Part shown: positions 16,825 through 26,473 of the stretch, piece after piece
Layout of the letters: every line of letters starts with the position of its first letter
Position numbering within the stretch: the first letter of the stretch is position 1
Assembly: GCF_001889605.1 (NCBI RefSeq)
Contig: NZ_CP018171.1
Span: 2,130,501 to 2,194,500, forward strand
DNA from: Aquibium oceanicum
Lineage (GTDB): Bacteria; Pseudomonadota; Alphaproteobacteria; Rhizobiales; Rhizobiaceae
Length of the DNA stretch: 64,000 bases
Direction of reading: 5' to 3'
Program-made: the position numbers and the translations under genes
The notes under the pieces: model-generated
Database searches by the model: none
Seen by the model: only the letters and a program-made list of their open reading frames with translations
Told to the model about the DNA's origin: nothing

Positions 16825-17991
16825 ATGCCGATCATCAACCGTATCGCCGAGTTCCACAAGGACGTGACCGAGTGGCGCCGGGACATCCATGCCAACCCGG
16901 AACTGCAGTTCGACGTGCATCGTACCGCCGCGCTGGTGGCGGAAAAGCTCAAGGAATTCGGTGTCGACGAGATCGTCACGGGTATCGGACGCACCGGCGT
17001 GGTCGGTGTCATCAAGGGTCGCAAGAACGGCAGCGGCCGCACCATAGGCCTGCGCGCCGACATGGACGCGCTGCCGATCCAGGAAATCATCGACCGACCC
17101 TACAAGTCGAAGACGGACGGGGCGATGCATGCCTGCGGGCATGACGGCCATACGGCCATGCTGCTGGGCGCGGCACGCTACCTGGCGGAGACGCGCAATT
17201 TCGACGGTACGGCGGTGGTCATCTTCCAACCGGCGGAGGAGGGCGGCGGCGGCGGCCGCGAAATGGTCAATGAGGGCATGATGGACCGTTTCTCAATTGA
17301 CGAGGTTTACGGCCTGCACAACGCGCCGGGCCTTCCGGCGGGCGCCTTCGCAATCCGCAGCGGGTCGATGATGGCGGCGGCCGACATGTTCGTCATCGAC
17401 ATCGAAGGCTTGGGCGGCCATGCCGCGCGCCCGCAGCGCTGTGTCGACACGACGCTGGTCGGCGCACACATCATGACGGCGCTGCAGTCGGTGGTGGCGC
17501 GCAACGTCGATCCGGTCGAGGCCGCGGTGGTTTCCGTCACCACCTTCAAGGCAGGCGACACCTTCAACGTCATCCCGCAGACCGCACAGCTCACCGGCAC
17601 GGCGCGCACGCTGTCGGCTGAGGTCCGCGACCTGCTCGAGGAGCGCATGCGGGAGGTCGTGGAACATACCGCCCGAGCCTTCGGGGCAAAGGCGACGCTC
17701 GACTACCAGCGCAACTATCCGGTTCTCTCGAACCACGCGCAACAGGCCGAGTTCGCGGCCGGCGTCGCCCGGCAGGTCGCGGGTGACAGGGTGGACACCA
17801 ACACGCCGCCTGTGATGGGCGGCGAGGACTTCGCGTTCATGCTGGAAGCCCGCCCGGGTGCCTTCATCTATCTCGGCCAGGGCGACGGACCCTACGTCCA
17901 TCATCCCGCCTACGACTTCAACGACGAGATCATCCCCGTCGGCTGTTCCTACTGGGCGAAGCTGGTGGAAACGGCGCTGCCGGCGGGCTGA
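16825..17991 (+). CDS. M20 family amidohydrolase (hippurate hydrolase / HipO-like)
   Basis: This 388-residue zinc-dependent cytoplasmic aminoacylase has metal-binding motifs in RADMDALP, MHACGHDGHT and the FQPAEEGGGGG segment. The lid (dimerisation) domain lies in the middle, and GGEDFAFML comes near the C-terminus. This arrangement is typical of HipO/AbgA-like enzymes that cleave N-acyl amino acids. I use ATG 16825 (MPIINRIAEFH) with GGAG upstream; an earlier in-frame codon would add 36 atypical residues. It is a single gene between caxA and fabD, so the natural substrate is open. Confidence 0.9.
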   Translation: MPIINRIAEFHKDVTEWRRDIHANPELQFDVHRTAALVAEKLKEFGVDEIVTGIGRTGVVGVIKGRKNGSGRTIGLRADMDALPIQEIIDRPYKSKTDGAMHACGHDGHTAMLLGAARYLAETRNFDGTAVVIFQPAEEGGGGGREMVNEGMMDRFSIDEVYGLHNAPGLPAGAFAIRSGSMMAAADMFVIDIEGLGGHAARPQRCVDTTLVGAHIMTALQSVVARNVDPVEAAVVSVTTFKAGDTFNVIPQTAQLTGTARTLSAEVRDLLEERMREVVEHTARAFGAKATLDYQRNYPVLSNHAQQAEFAAGVARQVAGDRVDTNTPPVMGGEDFAFMLEARPGAFIYLGQGDGPYVHHPAYDFNDEIIPVGCSYWAKLVETALPAG

Positions 17992-18018
17992 GACAGGACA
18001 GGACGATACGGAGGCGGT

Positions 18019-18138
18019 TCAGGCCGCCTTCGTGATGGTGAAGTCCACGTGGATGGCGTCGTAGGGAAAGACGATCTTGCCGTCGTCGGTCGGTTCCTGC
18101 CCTGGCCTTGACTTGTCGGCCTCTCCTGCCGCACAGGC
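18019..18138 (-). pseudogene. Orphan C-terminal protein fragment opposite the fabD leader
   Basis: On the minus strand a 39-codon stretch without an initiation codon runs from just after an in-frame stop (18139-18141) to a TGA at 18019-18021. Its translation ends in DDGKIVFPYDAIHVDFTITK followed by Ala-Ala. This is unlike the Arg/Pro-rich products of shadow frames here and reads like the authentic C-terminus of a folded protein. I do not recognise the family. The simplest reading is the decayed 3' end of a lost gene between the amidohydrolase and fabD. Chance coding is possible because the stretch is short. Confidence 0.35.
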
Positions 18139-18169
18139 TCACCGGAAAGAACGACGGGGAGATCGCCCG

Positions 18170-19108
18170 ATGGGCATTGCATTCACCTTTCCAGGGCAGG
18201 GCAGCCAGTCCGTCGGGATGGGCCGGGACCTGGCCGAAGCCTTCCCCGAAGCGCGCCGCGTTTTCGAGGAAGTGGACGAGGCGTTGGGCGAGAAGCTCTC
18301 GTCCATTATCTGGGACGGGCCGGAAGAGATGCTGACCCTGACAGCCAATGCGCAGCCGGCGCTGATGGCGGTTTCCATGGCCGCCATCCGTGCCCTGGAG
18401 GCACGCGGATTTTCGCTGAAGGACAAGGTGTCCTACGTGGCCGGCCATTCGCTTGGCGAGTATTCGGCTTTGTGCGCGGCAGGCGTGTTTTCGCTCGCAG
18501 ACACCGCGCGGCTCCTGCGCATCCGCGGCAATGCCATGCAGGCGGCGGTTCCGGCGGGCGAAGGGGCGATGGCGGCAATCATCGGTCTAGACCAGGAGAA
18601 GGTAGAGGACGCCTGCGCGAAGGCTTCCGGCGGCGCCTGCCAGATCGCCAACGACAATGGCGGCGGGCAGCTTGTGATTTCCGGTACGAAAGCCGCCGTC
18701 GAGGATGGTGCGCGGCTGTGCACGGAGATGGGCGCCAAGCGCGCGCTCATGCTTCCGGTCTCCGCGCCCTTCCATTCCGCGCTGATGCAGCCGGCGGCCG
18801 AAGCGATGCGCGAAGCGCTGTCGAAGGTGGTCGTGAACGCGCCGTCGGTGCCGGTCGTTGCCAATGTGACGGTCTCGCCGATCGCCGATCCCCACGAGAT
18901 CCGGCGCCGCCTGGTCGAGCAGGTGACGGGGCGGGTTCGCTGGCGCGAAACGGTGGAGTGGCTGGCGGCGAACGGGGTGGCGACACTATATGAGGTCGGC
19001 GCCGGCAAAGTGCTGTGCGGTCTGGCCCGCCGCATCGACCGTAACCTGAACGCGGTGGCGGTCAATTCACCGGCCGATGTGGAAGCCGCACTCGCGACGC
19101 TCGGCTGA
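18170..19108 (+). CDS. fabD: Malonyl-CoA:ACP transacylase
   Basis: FabD loads malonyl groups onto acyl carrier protein for type II fatty acid synthesis. The 312-residue protein begins with FTFPGQGSQ and has the nucleophile Ser94 in GHSLGEYS. ATG 18170 is selected because GGGGAG precedes it; an upstream in-frame codon would add about 30 residues. It is the first gene of fabD-fabG-acpP-fabF, which continues through mltG, yicC and gmk on the plus strand. Confidence 0.96.
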   Translation: MGIAFTFPGQGSQSVGMGRDLAEAFPEARRVFEEVDEALGEKLSSIIWDGPEEMLTLTANAQPALMAVSMAAIRALEARGFSLKDKVSYVAGHSLGEYSALCAAGVFSLADTARLLRIRGNAMQAAVPAGEGAMAAIIGLDQEKVEDACAKASGGACQIANDNGGGQLVISGTKAAVEDGARLCTEMGAKRALMLPVSAPFHSALMQPAAEAMREALSKVVVNAPSVPVVANVTVSPIADPHEIRRRLVEQVTGRVRWRETVEWLAANGVATLYEVGAGKVLCGLARRIDRNLNAVAVNSPADVEAALATLG

Positions 19109-19161
19109 AGCCGAAGCGCCGAGTTCGGGAAGACCCGGGCGAAGGACCGAAGGAGAGGAAA

Positions 19162-19899
19162 ATGTTTGATCTCAGTGGGCGCAAGGCCCTCGTCACCGGT
19201 GCCTCCGGCGGTATCGGCGAAGCGATTGCGAGGGCTCTCCATAAGCAGGGCGCGACGGTCGGCCTGCATGGAACGCGGCAGGAAAAGCTGGAATCGCTCG
19301 CCTCCGAATTCGGGGATCGGGTCAAGGTCTTCCCCGCCAATCTTTCCAGCCGCGACGAGGTGAAAGCGCTCGGGCAGAAGGCGGAGGCCGAGCTCGAAGG
19401 CGTCGACATCCTCGTCAACAATGCCGGCATTACCAAGGACGGACTGTTCGTGCGCATGTCCGACGCCGATTGGGATTCGGTGCTGGAGGTGAACCTGACA
19501 TCGGTGTTTCGCCTGACACGCGAACTGACCCATCCGATGATGCGCCGCCGCTACGGCCGCATCATTAACATCACCTCGGTCGTCGGCGTCACCGGCAATC
19601 CGGGGCAGGCCAACTACTGCGCTTCCAAGGCCGGCATGATCGGGTTTTCCAAGTCGCTGGCGCAGGAGATCGCGCCGCGCAACGTGACGGTGAACTGCGT
19701 CGCACCCGGCTTCATCGAATCGGCGATGACCGAGAAGCTCAACGACAAGCAGAAGGACGCGATCCTGGGCATGATCCCCATGAAGCGGATGGGCGTGGGC
19801 GACGAGATCGCGTCGGCCGTGGTCTATCTGGCGTCCGCCGAGGCGGCATACATGACGGGCCAGACTCTCCACGTGAACGGCGGCATGGCGATGATCTGA
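19162..19899 (+). CDS. fabG: 3-oxoacyl-ACP reductase
   Basis: FabG reduces 3-ketoacyl-ACP with NADPH. The 245-residue SDR protein has TGASGGIG at residues 14-21, NNAGITKDG, and the YCASKAG active-site segment, and ends in the usual HVNGGMAM. It starts after an AGGAGAGG ribosome site, 53 bp downstream of fabD. Its position directly before acpP identifies it as the fatty-acid FabG rather than a paralogue such as PhaB. Confidence 0.96.
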   Translation: MFDLSGRKALVTGASGGIGEAIARALHKQGATVGLHGTRQEKLESLASEFGDRVKVFPANLSSRDEVKALGQKAEAELEGVDILVNNAGITKDGLFVRMSDADWDSVLEVNLTSVFRLTRELTHPMMRRRYGRIINITSVVGVTGNPGQANYCASKAGMIGFSKSLAQEIAPRNVTVNCVAPGFIESAMTEKLNDKQKDAILGMIPMKRMGVGDEIASAVVYLASAEAAYMTGQTLHVNGGMAMI

Positions 19900-20134
19900 T
19901 GTCGCTCGTGGCGCCGGGGAGGAATACTGCTTTGCGGCACATGCCGGTTCGTGATATGCGGCGCGAGCCAGCGAGAGAGGCGGCCGTTGCCGCCCCTGCG
20001 GCAGGTTTCCAGCACCGAACCGTCCCGCCGGGAATGCGCCGTTGAAGGGCGAGAGCGGGGCCATCTTTCAGCTTGATTAGCGGTTGACCTGCCGCTAACG
20101 AAGACCAACTTGAACCGAAGTCGAGGGTTTTGAA

Positions 20135-20371
20135 ATGAGCGATACTGCAGAACGCGTAAAGAAGATCGTTGTCGAGCATCTTGGCGTCGACGCGGACAAG
20201 GTGACCGAGCAGGCGAGCTTCATCGACGATCTGGGCGCCGACAGCCTCGACACCGTCGAACTCGTGATGGCCTTCGAGGAAGAGTTCGGCGTGGAAATCC
20301 CCGACGATGCGGCCGAAACCATCCTGACGGTCGGTGACGCCGTGAAGTTCATCGAGAAGGCTTCGGCCTGA
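20135..20371 (+). CDS. acpP: Acyl carrier protein
   Basis: This 78-residue acidic protein carries the growing fatty acyl chain on a phosphopantetheine attached to Ser37 in GADSLDTVE. It is the usual length for AcpP. It lies 235 bp after fabG, room for its own promoter, which I could not pin down. A 6-bp stem, GGGCGC (20379-20384) with GCGCCC (20390-20395), in the 39-bp gap before fabF may reduce read-through, which would fit the higher demand for AcpP. Confidence 0.98.
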   Translation: MSDTAERVKKIVVEHLGVDADKVTEQASFIDDLGADSLDTVELVMAFEEEFGVEIPDDAAETILTVGDAVKFIEKASA

Positions 20372-20410
20372 AGGCGTCGGGCGCACCAAGCGCCCGTCGA
20401 GTGAATTCGC

Positions 20411-21673
20411 ATGAGACGTGTCGTCGTAACTGGCCTTGGTCTCCTGTCTCCCTTCGGAACGGGCGTCGAGCATTCCTGGAAACACCTGCTTTCCGGAAAG
20501 AGCGCGGCGCGCCGTATCGAAACTTTCGAGACGGGCGACCTGGCCTGCAAGATCGCCAACGTAATCCCGCGCGGTGACGGAAGCGACGGCAGTTTCAATC
20601 CTGACCAGGTGCTGGAACCCAAGGACCAGCGCAAGATCGGCGATTTCATCATCTACGGCATCGCCGCGGCCGACGAGGCGCTGCGGGATTCCGGCTGGGA
20701 GCCGAAGACGGAGGACGACCGTTATGCCACCGGCGTGATGATCGGCTCCGGCATCGGCGGCGTCGACGGCATAGCCGAGAATGCGCTGATCCTGCACGAG
20801 CGCGGCCCGCGCCGCATCAGCCCCTTCTTCATTCCGGGCAACATCATCAACCTGGTTTCGGGCCAGGTCTCGATCCGGCACGGGCTCAAGGGCCCCAACC
20901 ATGCTGTCGTGACGGCGTGCTCCACCGGCGCGCATGCCATCGGGGACGCCGCGCGGCTGATTGCTCTCGGGGACGCGGACGTCATGCTCGCAGGTGGAAC
21001 CGAAGCGCCGATAAATCGGCTGTCGATCGCCGGTTTCGCCGCCTGTCGTGCCCTTTCGACCGCCTACAACGATACGCCCGAGAAGGCATCGCGCCCCTAT
21101 GACCGGGATCGTGACGGTTTCGTCATGGGCGAGGGCGCCGGCGTCGTCGTTCTGGAGGAACTGGAGCACGCAAAGGCACGCGGCGCGAAGATCTACGCCG
21201 AAGTCACCGGTTACGGGCTGACGGGTGACGCCTATCACATCACCGCGCCGTCCGAGGACGGAGACGGGGCGTTCCGCTGCATGAAGGCTGCCCTGAAGCG
21301 TGCCGGCATCTCGCCGTCGGACATCGACTACATCAACGCCCACGGCACCTCGACCATGGCCGATACGATCGAGCTTGGCGCCGTCGAGCGGCTGGTCGGC
21401 AATGCCGCGTCGGAGATCTCGATGTCCTCGACTAAGTCGTCGATCGGTCATCTTCTCGGCGCGGCCGGCGCCGCAGAGGCGATCTTCTGCGTGCTCGCGA
21501 TCCGCGACAACGTTGCGCCCGCGACGATCAATCTCGACAACCCGTCGACTGAGACGGCCATCGATCTCGTCCCGAACACGCCGCGCGAGCGCAAGATCGA
21601 CATTGCGCTTTCCAATTCGTTCGGCTTCGGCGGCACGAACGCCTCCCTGGTATTCCAGCGATACAATGGCTGA
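20411..21673 (+). CDS. fabF: 3-oxoacyl-ACP synthase II
   Basis: FabF is the condensing enzyme of elongation. The 420-residue thiolase-fold protein starts with RRVVVTGLGLLSPFG. It has the Cys-His-His active site: Cys170 in VTACSTGAH, a histidine in NAHGTSTMADT and another in SSIGHLLGAAGA. It closes the core fab operon; the next gene, mltG, starts 179 bp later. Confidence 0.97.
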   Translation: MRRVVVTGLGLLSPFGTGVEHSWKHLLSGKSAARRIETFETGDLACKIANVIPRGDGSDGSFNPDQVLEPKDQRKIGDFIIYGIAAADEALRDSGWEPKTEDDRYATGVMIGSGIGGVDGIAENALILHERGPRRISPFFIPGNIINLVSGQVSIRHGLKGPNHAVVTACSTGAHAIGDAARLIALGDADVMLAGGTEAPINRLSIAGFAACRALSTAYNDTPEKASRPYDRDRDGFVMGEGAGVVVLEELEHAKARGAKIYAEVTGYGLTGDAYHITAPSEDGDGAFRCMKAALKRAGISPSDIDYINAHGTSTMADTIELGAVERLVGNAASEISMSSTKSSIGHLLGAAGAAEAIFCVLAIRDNVAPATINLDNPSTETAIDLVPNTPRERKIDIALSNSFGFGGTNASLVFQRYNG

Positions 21674-21852
21674 CCGGCGCGAGCCGCGAATTTTGCCATA
21701 TTCGTCGATATGGTCCGGTGACCATGTCGTGATTCCGCTTCCTTCCGACGGAGCGTAGCCGACCACACAAGCAGCCGTGCTGGAACAGCACGGAACGGGA
21801 CGTTCGCGGTAGCAACGAGACGAACGCCGTTCGAGGGAGCCTTGGGACGAGG

Positions 21853-23028
21853 ATGACGACCGAAGACAATGCAACGTTCGGCAGGCGAAGCGATGTTCCC
21901 AAACCAATTGTCCCCAAATCCGCGACAGAGGCGCTGAGGCCCGAGATGGGTACGCCTCCGCCAAAGCGCGTTCGACGGTCGCGCGGCTCGCGCAACCAGT
22001 TCGTGGTCTTCCTGAATTTCGTCATGTCCTCCATCGTGCTCCTGACGCTGGCGGCGGGCGCACTCCTTTATTTCGGCAAGCGCGAGTTCGAATCACCGGG
22101 TCCATCGCTGACCGGCGACGTGGTGATGGTTCAGCCGAACTCCGGCGTCAGGGAGATCGCCTCCCTGCTCGAGCGGCGCGGCCTGATTAGCGACGCGCGC
22201 ATTTTTCGCTACGGCGTCCAGGCCTACGGGCACGATGCGAGCCTCAAGGCCGGCGAGTACGAGATCAAGCCGGCAGCCTCGATGCGCGACATCATGGAAC
22301 TCCTGGAGAGTGGGCGATCGGTCCTTTATTCGCTCACCGTTCCCGAGGGCCTGACGGTCGAGCAGGCGTTTCAGCGAATCGCCGAGCATGAGGCGCTGAC
22401 CGGCGAGATGCCGGCGGAAATGCCGCCGGAGGGCAGTATCGTGGCCGACACCCAGCGCTTCACGCGCGGAACCACGCGCAAGGAAGTCATCCAAAGGCTG
22501 ATTGCCCAGCAGAAGGCACTCGTCGAGAGTGTCTGGGAGCGCCGGGTCGAGGGCCTGCCGCTCAAGGACATCAACGAGTTCGTGACCCTTGCCTCGATCG
22601 TAGAAAAGGAAACCGGAGAGCCCGATGAGCGGTCCCGCGTGGCCGCGGTCTTCATCAATAGGCTGAGGAAGGGCATGCGGCTCCAGTCGGACCCGACGAT
22701 CGTGTATGGCCTCTTCGGCGGCAAGGGCAAGCCATCGGACCGGCCAATCTACAGGTCCGATATCGACAACCACACACCCTACAACACTTACCAGATCGAC
22801 GGCTTGCCGCCCACGCCCATCGCCACGCCGGGCCGGGCCTCTCTCGAAGCGGTGGCAAACCCGTCCCAGACGAACGATCTCTATTTCGTCGCCGACGGCA
22901 CCGGGGGCCATGTCTTCGCCGAGACGCTCGACGAGCACAACCGCAACGTTGCGCGCTGGCGAGCGGTCGAGCGGACGCAGAAGGAAAGCGCCGCCCCGGC
23001 CGGCGGGGAAGCAGGCAGCGGCGACTGA
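21853..23028 (+). CDS. mltG: Endolytic murein transglycosylase MltG
   Basis: MltG cuts nascent glycan strands in the periplasm and is thought to set their length. The 391-residue protein has a cytoplasmic N-terminus of about 55 residues, one transmembrane helix (about 55-75), a LysM-like region and the YceG domain. The probable catalytic Glu251 lies in the IVEKETGE segment, followed by QSDPTIVYGL. It sits between fabF and yicC-gmk, as in many alphaproteobacteria, and ends 26 bp before yicC. Confidence 0.93.
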   Translation: MTTEDNATFGRRSDVPKPIVPKSATEALRPEMGTPPPKRVRRSRGSRNQFVVFLNFVMSSIVLLTLAAGALLYFGKREFESPGPSLTGDVVMVQPNSGVREIASLLERRGLISDARIFRYGVQAYGHDASLKAGEYEIKPAASMRDIMELLESGRSVLYSLTVPEGLTVEQAFQRIAEHEALTGEMPAEMPPEGSIVADTQRFTRGTTRKEVIQRLIAQQKALVESVWERRVEGLPLKDINEFVTLASIVEKETGEPDERSRVAAVFINRLRKGMRLQSDPTIVYGLFGGKGKPSDRPIYRSDIDNHTPYNTYQIDGLPPTPIATPGRASLEAVANPSQTNDLYFVADGTGGHVFAETLDEHNRNVARWRAVERTQKESAAPAGGEAGSGD

Positions 23029-23054
23029 GCTCATCGCGGGCGGGGGGGGACTCC

Positions 23055-23945
23055 ATGGCGGTTCAAAGCATGACGGGTTTTGCCCGCGCCGGTGCCGAAC
23101 ACGACGGAATGGCCATCGCGTGGGAAATCCGCTCGGTGAACGGCAAGGGGCTGGAGGTGCGATTGCGCCTGCCGCCCGGCTTCGAAAGGTTGGAACAGCC
23201 GGCAAAGCAGGTCGCGCAGAAACGTTTTGCGCGAGGCAACGTCCAGGCCACGCTTGCGGTGTCCCGCACGGGTGCCGCCGCGCAACCCGTGCTCAACGAG
23301 GCATTCCTGGAGGCGGCGGCGAAGCTGGCCCGCGACCTCGAGGAGCGGTTCGGATGTCGGCCGGCGACCGCCGATGGTCTCTTGGCCTTGCGGGGCGTTC
23401 TCGAGGTGCCCGATCTCATCGAAAACGAGGAGGCGCGTGCGGCAGTCGATGAAGCGGTGCTCCGGTCACTCGCGGCCGGCTTTACGGATCTCGAGCGGGC
23501 GAGGCTAGCCGAAGGTGCGGCGCTCGCGAAGGTTCTCCTGAGGCAACTCGATACGATCGAAGAACTGACGCTGAAGGCCGAGGCCGATCCCTCCCGCGAT
23601 CCCGCGGTCATTCGGGAGCGCATCGCGGCCCAGGTGAGCATGATCATGGAGGCGACGGGATCGGCGCTTGATGAAACGCGGCTGCACATGGAGGCGGCGC
23701 TGCTGGCGACCAAGGCCGACATCCGGGAAGAGATAGACCGCCTCAAGGCCCATGTCGCCTCCGCCCGCGAGATGATCGCGAAAGGCGGCGCGATAGGCCG
23801 GCGCCTCGATTTTCTTTCACAGGAATTCAACCGCGAATCGAATACCCTGTGCTCCAAGTCCAACGCCACCGCGCTCACCGCGATCGGTCTGGAACTGAAG
23901 GCGGTCGTCGATCAGTTCCGCGAACAGGTGCAGAACCTGGAGTAG
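23055..23945 (+). CDS. YicC family endoribonuclease-type protein
   Basis: This 296-residue member of the YicC/YloC family begins MAVQSMTGFARA and ends with the conserved DUF1732 region (DFLSQEFNRESNTLCSKS). E. coli YicC has been linked to RNA cleavage and to degradation of the small RNA RyhB. Otherwise the role is poorly defined. It is separated from gmk by only six bases, a pairing kept in many bacteria, so the two are probably co-transcribed. Confidence 0.9.
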   Translation: MAVQSMTGFARAGAEHDGMAIAWEIRSVNGKGLEVRLRLPPGFERLEQPAKQVAQKRFARGNVQATLAVSRTGAAAQPVLNEAFLEAAAKLARDLEERFGCRPATADGLLALRGVLEVPDLIENEEARAAVDEAVLRSLAAGFTDLERARLAEGAALAKVLLRQLDTIEELTLKAEADPSRDPAVIRERIAAQVSMIMEATGSALDETRLHMEAALLATKADIREEIDRLKAHVASAREMIAKGGAIGRRLDFLSQEFNRESNTLCSKSNATALTAIGLELKAVVDQFREQVQNLE

Positions 23946-23951
23946 AAGAGG

Positions 23952-24605
23952 ATGGTCGACAAGAATCCGGCCGAGAGCATTCGCCGCCGCGGCCTCATGC
24001 TCGTCCTGTCATCCCCGTCGGGAGCCGGGAAGTCGACGATCGCCCGCAATCTCCTGGAGAGCGACAAGGAGTTCGAGCTTTCCGTCAGCGTCACGACCAG
24101 GCCGCGCCGGGCAAGCGAGATCGACGGCGTCCATTACCATTTCCGCGGCCGGCGCGAGTTCGAATATCTTCGCGACAATGACGAACTGCTCGAATGGGCC
24201 GAGGTGCACGGCAATTTCTACGCGACCCCGCGCGAGCCGGCGGAGAGGGCGATCTCGGAAGGCCGCGACATGCTGTTCGACATCGACTGGCAGGGCGCCG
24301 AGCAGTTGCGCGAGCGCATGAGGGGCGACATCGTCTCCATCTTCATCCTGCCGCCTTCGATGCGCGAGTTGAAAGACCGGCTGCGCCGCCGCGCCGAGGA
24401 CCAGGAATCCGTTATCGCCGCCCGGCTGAGCAATGCTCGCGAAGAGATCGAGCACTGGCGCGAATACGACTACATCGTGATCAACAGCGATCTGGACGCG
24501 GCGTTCTCGTCGGTGAAGGCGATCGTGGCGGCGGAGCGGCTGCGGCGCGACCGACGGCCGGGACTCTTCGAGTTCGTATCCGGGCTGCTCGACGAGAAGC
24601 TGTAG
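23952..24605 (+). CDS. gmk: Guanylate kinase
   Basis: Gmk phosphorylates GMP to GDP with ATP. The 217-residue protein has the P-loop SPSGAGKST at residues 21-29, then the [20 protein letters not shown]-binding region and the [10 protein letters not shown] element. It is the last gene of the plus-strand block and meets the convergent rsmA gene after six bases. Confidence 0.97.
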   Translation: MVDKNPAESIRRRGLMLVLSSPSGAGKSTIARNLLESDKEFELSVSVTTRPRRASEIDGVHYHFRGRREFEYLRDNDELLEWAEVHGNFYATPREPAERAISEGRDMLFDIDWQGAEQLRERMRGDIVSIFILPPSMRELKDRLRRRAEDQESVIAARLSNAREEIEHWREYDYIVINSDLDAAFSSVKAIVAAERLRRDRRPGLFEFVSGLLDEKL

Positions 24606-24611
24606 CGCCTC

Positions 24612-25436
24612 TCAAATCGCGTTTGCCAGCGCGACGAACTCCTCGACCGACAGTGTTTCGGCGCGCCGAGTGCCGTCGATTCCGACCTTTCCCAGCAATG
24701 TCTCGCCGCCAAGGCTCTTCAGGCTCTGCCGAAGCATTTTGCGGCGTTGACCGAACGCTGCCTGCGTCACCCGCGAAAGCTTGCTTGCGTCGCAGGGAAG
24801 CGGCTCCGGCCGGGGAACCAGGTGCACGACCGCGGACGTGACCTTGGGCGGTGGCGTGAAGGCTTGGGCGGGCAGGTCGAAGGCGATACGGGCCTCTGTC
24901 CGCCATCCGGCCAGCACGGCCAGACGGCCATAGCTGCCGCTGCTAGGTGCGGCGACGATGCGCTCGGCGACCTCGCGCTGGAACATCAGTGTCAGCGAGG
25001 CGTAGAAAGGCGGCCAAGGCTCGGCGGTGAGCCAGCCGACCAGCAACTCAGTGCCGATGTTGTAGGGGAGGTTGGCGACGATCCGGACCGTCTCTCCGCC
25101 AGCGAGAGTATGAAAGTCGGTCCGGAGCGCGTCGCCCTGCAGGACCTCCAGCCGGCCGGGATAGCGCGCCTGGATCTCGGCCAGCGCGGACAGGCATCGT
25201 TCGTCCCGCTCGATTGCAATGACGCGTTTGGCGCCGTGCGACAGGAGCGCCCGCGTTAGGCCGCCGGGTCCCGGACCGACCTCGATGACGGTCGCCCCGT
25301 CGAGGTCTCCCGCCGCGCGCGCGACCTTGCCGGTCAGGTTGAGGTCCAGCAGAAAATTCTGGCCGAGCGACTTCTTCGCCATCAGCCCATGCCGCGCAAT
25401 GACCTCGCGCAGCGGCGGCAATCCATCGGAACTCAT
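24612..25436 (-). CDS. rsmA: 16S rRNA dimethyladenosine transferase
   Basis: RsmA (KsgA) dimethylates two adjacent adenosines near the 3' end of 16S rRNA (A1518 and A1519 in E. coli numbering) during 30S assembly. The 274-residue protein has the LGQNFLLD N-terminal motif, the SAM-binding [12 protein letters not shown] and the catalytic NLPYNI motif. Its ATG overlaps the pdxA stop by 4 bp (ATGA). It is the last gene of the lptF-lptG-lptD-surA-pdxA-rsmA run. Confidence 0.97.
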   Translation of the reverse strand: MSSDGLPPLREVIARHGLMAKKSLGQNFLLDLNLTGKVARAAGDLDGATVIEVGPGPGGLTRALLSHGAKRVIAIERDERCLSALAEIQARYPGRLEVLQGDALRTDFHTLAGGETVRIVANLPYNIGTELLVGWLTAEPWPPFYASLTLMFQREVAERIVAAPSSGSYGRLAVLAGWRTEARIAFDLPAQAFTPPPKVTSAVVHLVPRPEPLPCDASKLSRVTQAAFGQRRKMLRQSLKSLGGETLLGKVGIDGTRRAETLSVEEFVALANAI

Positions 25437-26473
25437 GTCGGCGAAACGTTACGTTGACGCGTCGCCATCTCCGCCGCCATCCGCAGCGCCGCGATCAGGC
25501 TGTCCGGCCGCGCGATGCCCTTGCCGGCGATATCGAAGGCCGTTCCGTGGTCGGGCGAGGTACGGATGAAGGGCAGGCCGAGCGTGACGTTCACAGTCTC
25601 GTCGAAGGCCAGTGCCTTGGCCGGGATGAGCGCCTGGTCATGGTACATGCAGATCGCGGCATCGTAACCCTCCCGGGCCCGCGCGTGGAACATGGTGTCC
25701 GCGGGCAGCGGGCCGAAAGCCTCTATGCCTTCCGCCCGCAGCAACTCGACGGCCGGCCGAACGATCGCCTCGTCCTCGACACCCATCGCACCATTCTCGC
25801 CCGCATGCGGATTGAGGCCGGCGATCGCCAGTCGAGGCTTCTCGATGCCGAAGCGTGCCCGCAGGTCCCGTGCCGTGACCCGCGCGGTCGAGACGATGAG
25901 ATCGGTCGTGAGCGTTTTCGGCACGTCCGCAAGCGCGATGTGGATGGTTACGGGCACGGCGCGCAGTTGTGGCCCTGCGAGCATCATGACAGGCTGTACG
26001 GAAATGCCGGACGCCTCTACGCAGAGGTGGGCGAGATATTCGGTATGGCCGGGAAAACGGAATCCGGCATCGTAGAGCGGTTTCTTGGCGATCGGGTTCG
26101 TGACGACCGCAGACGCGGTTCCGGCTCTGACGTCGGCGACAGCCCTGTCGATGGACTCCAGGATACCAGCCGCATTGCCGCTGTCCGCGACGCCGGGATC
26201 GTCACGCACTGTCGCCTGGAGAGGCACGAGCGGAATGGCTTGCGCAAAAATCCCGGGCGCATCTTCCGCGGCGCAGGGGACAAAGGAAACCGAGGCGCCG
26301 ACTTGAACGGCCCGTGCCTCCATGAGGTGGGGGTCCGAGATAAGGTAAAAGGGCGGCACCTGCCGCTCCTTCCTTGCCAGCCACGCCGCTATCGTGATTT
26401 CCGGCCCGATCCCGGCCGGATCGCCGCAAGTCAGCGCGAGCGGCGGCTGGTCAGCGCTGGACGATCCGCGCAT
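25433..26473 (-). CDS. pdxA: 4-hydroxythreonine-4-phosphate dehydrogenase
   Basis: PdxA oxidises 4-phosphohydroxy-L-threonine in the DXP-dependent pathway to pyridoxal phosphate. The 346-residue protein has the [13 protein letters not shown]-terminal motif and the metal-binding [10 protein letters not shown] segment. It overlaps the end of surA by 23 bp and the start of rsmA by 4 bp. The surA-pdxA-rsmA order is the same as in E. coli. Confidence 0.95.
   Translation of the reverse strand: MRGSSSADQPPLALTCGDPAGIGPEITIAAWLARKERQVPPFYLISDPHLMEARAVQVGASVSFVPCAAEDAPGIFAQAIPLVPLQATVRDDPGVADSGNAAGILESIDRAVADVRAGTASAVVTNPIAKKPLYDAGFRFPGHTEYLAHLCVEASGISVQPVMMLAGPQLRAVPVTIHIALADVPKTLTTDLIVSTARVTARDLRARFGIEKPRLAIAGLNPHAGENGAMGVEDEAIVRPAVELLRAEGIEAFGPLPADTMFHARAREGYDAAICMYHDQALIPAKALAFDETVNVTLGLPFIRTSPDHGTAFDIAGKGIARPDSLIAALRMAAEMATRQRNVSPT

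Noticed and set aside
19739-21964. A 741-codon minus-strand open frame spanning fabG, acpP and fabF
   Set aside because: It runs antisense across three certain genes and their gaps; composition indicates a shadow.
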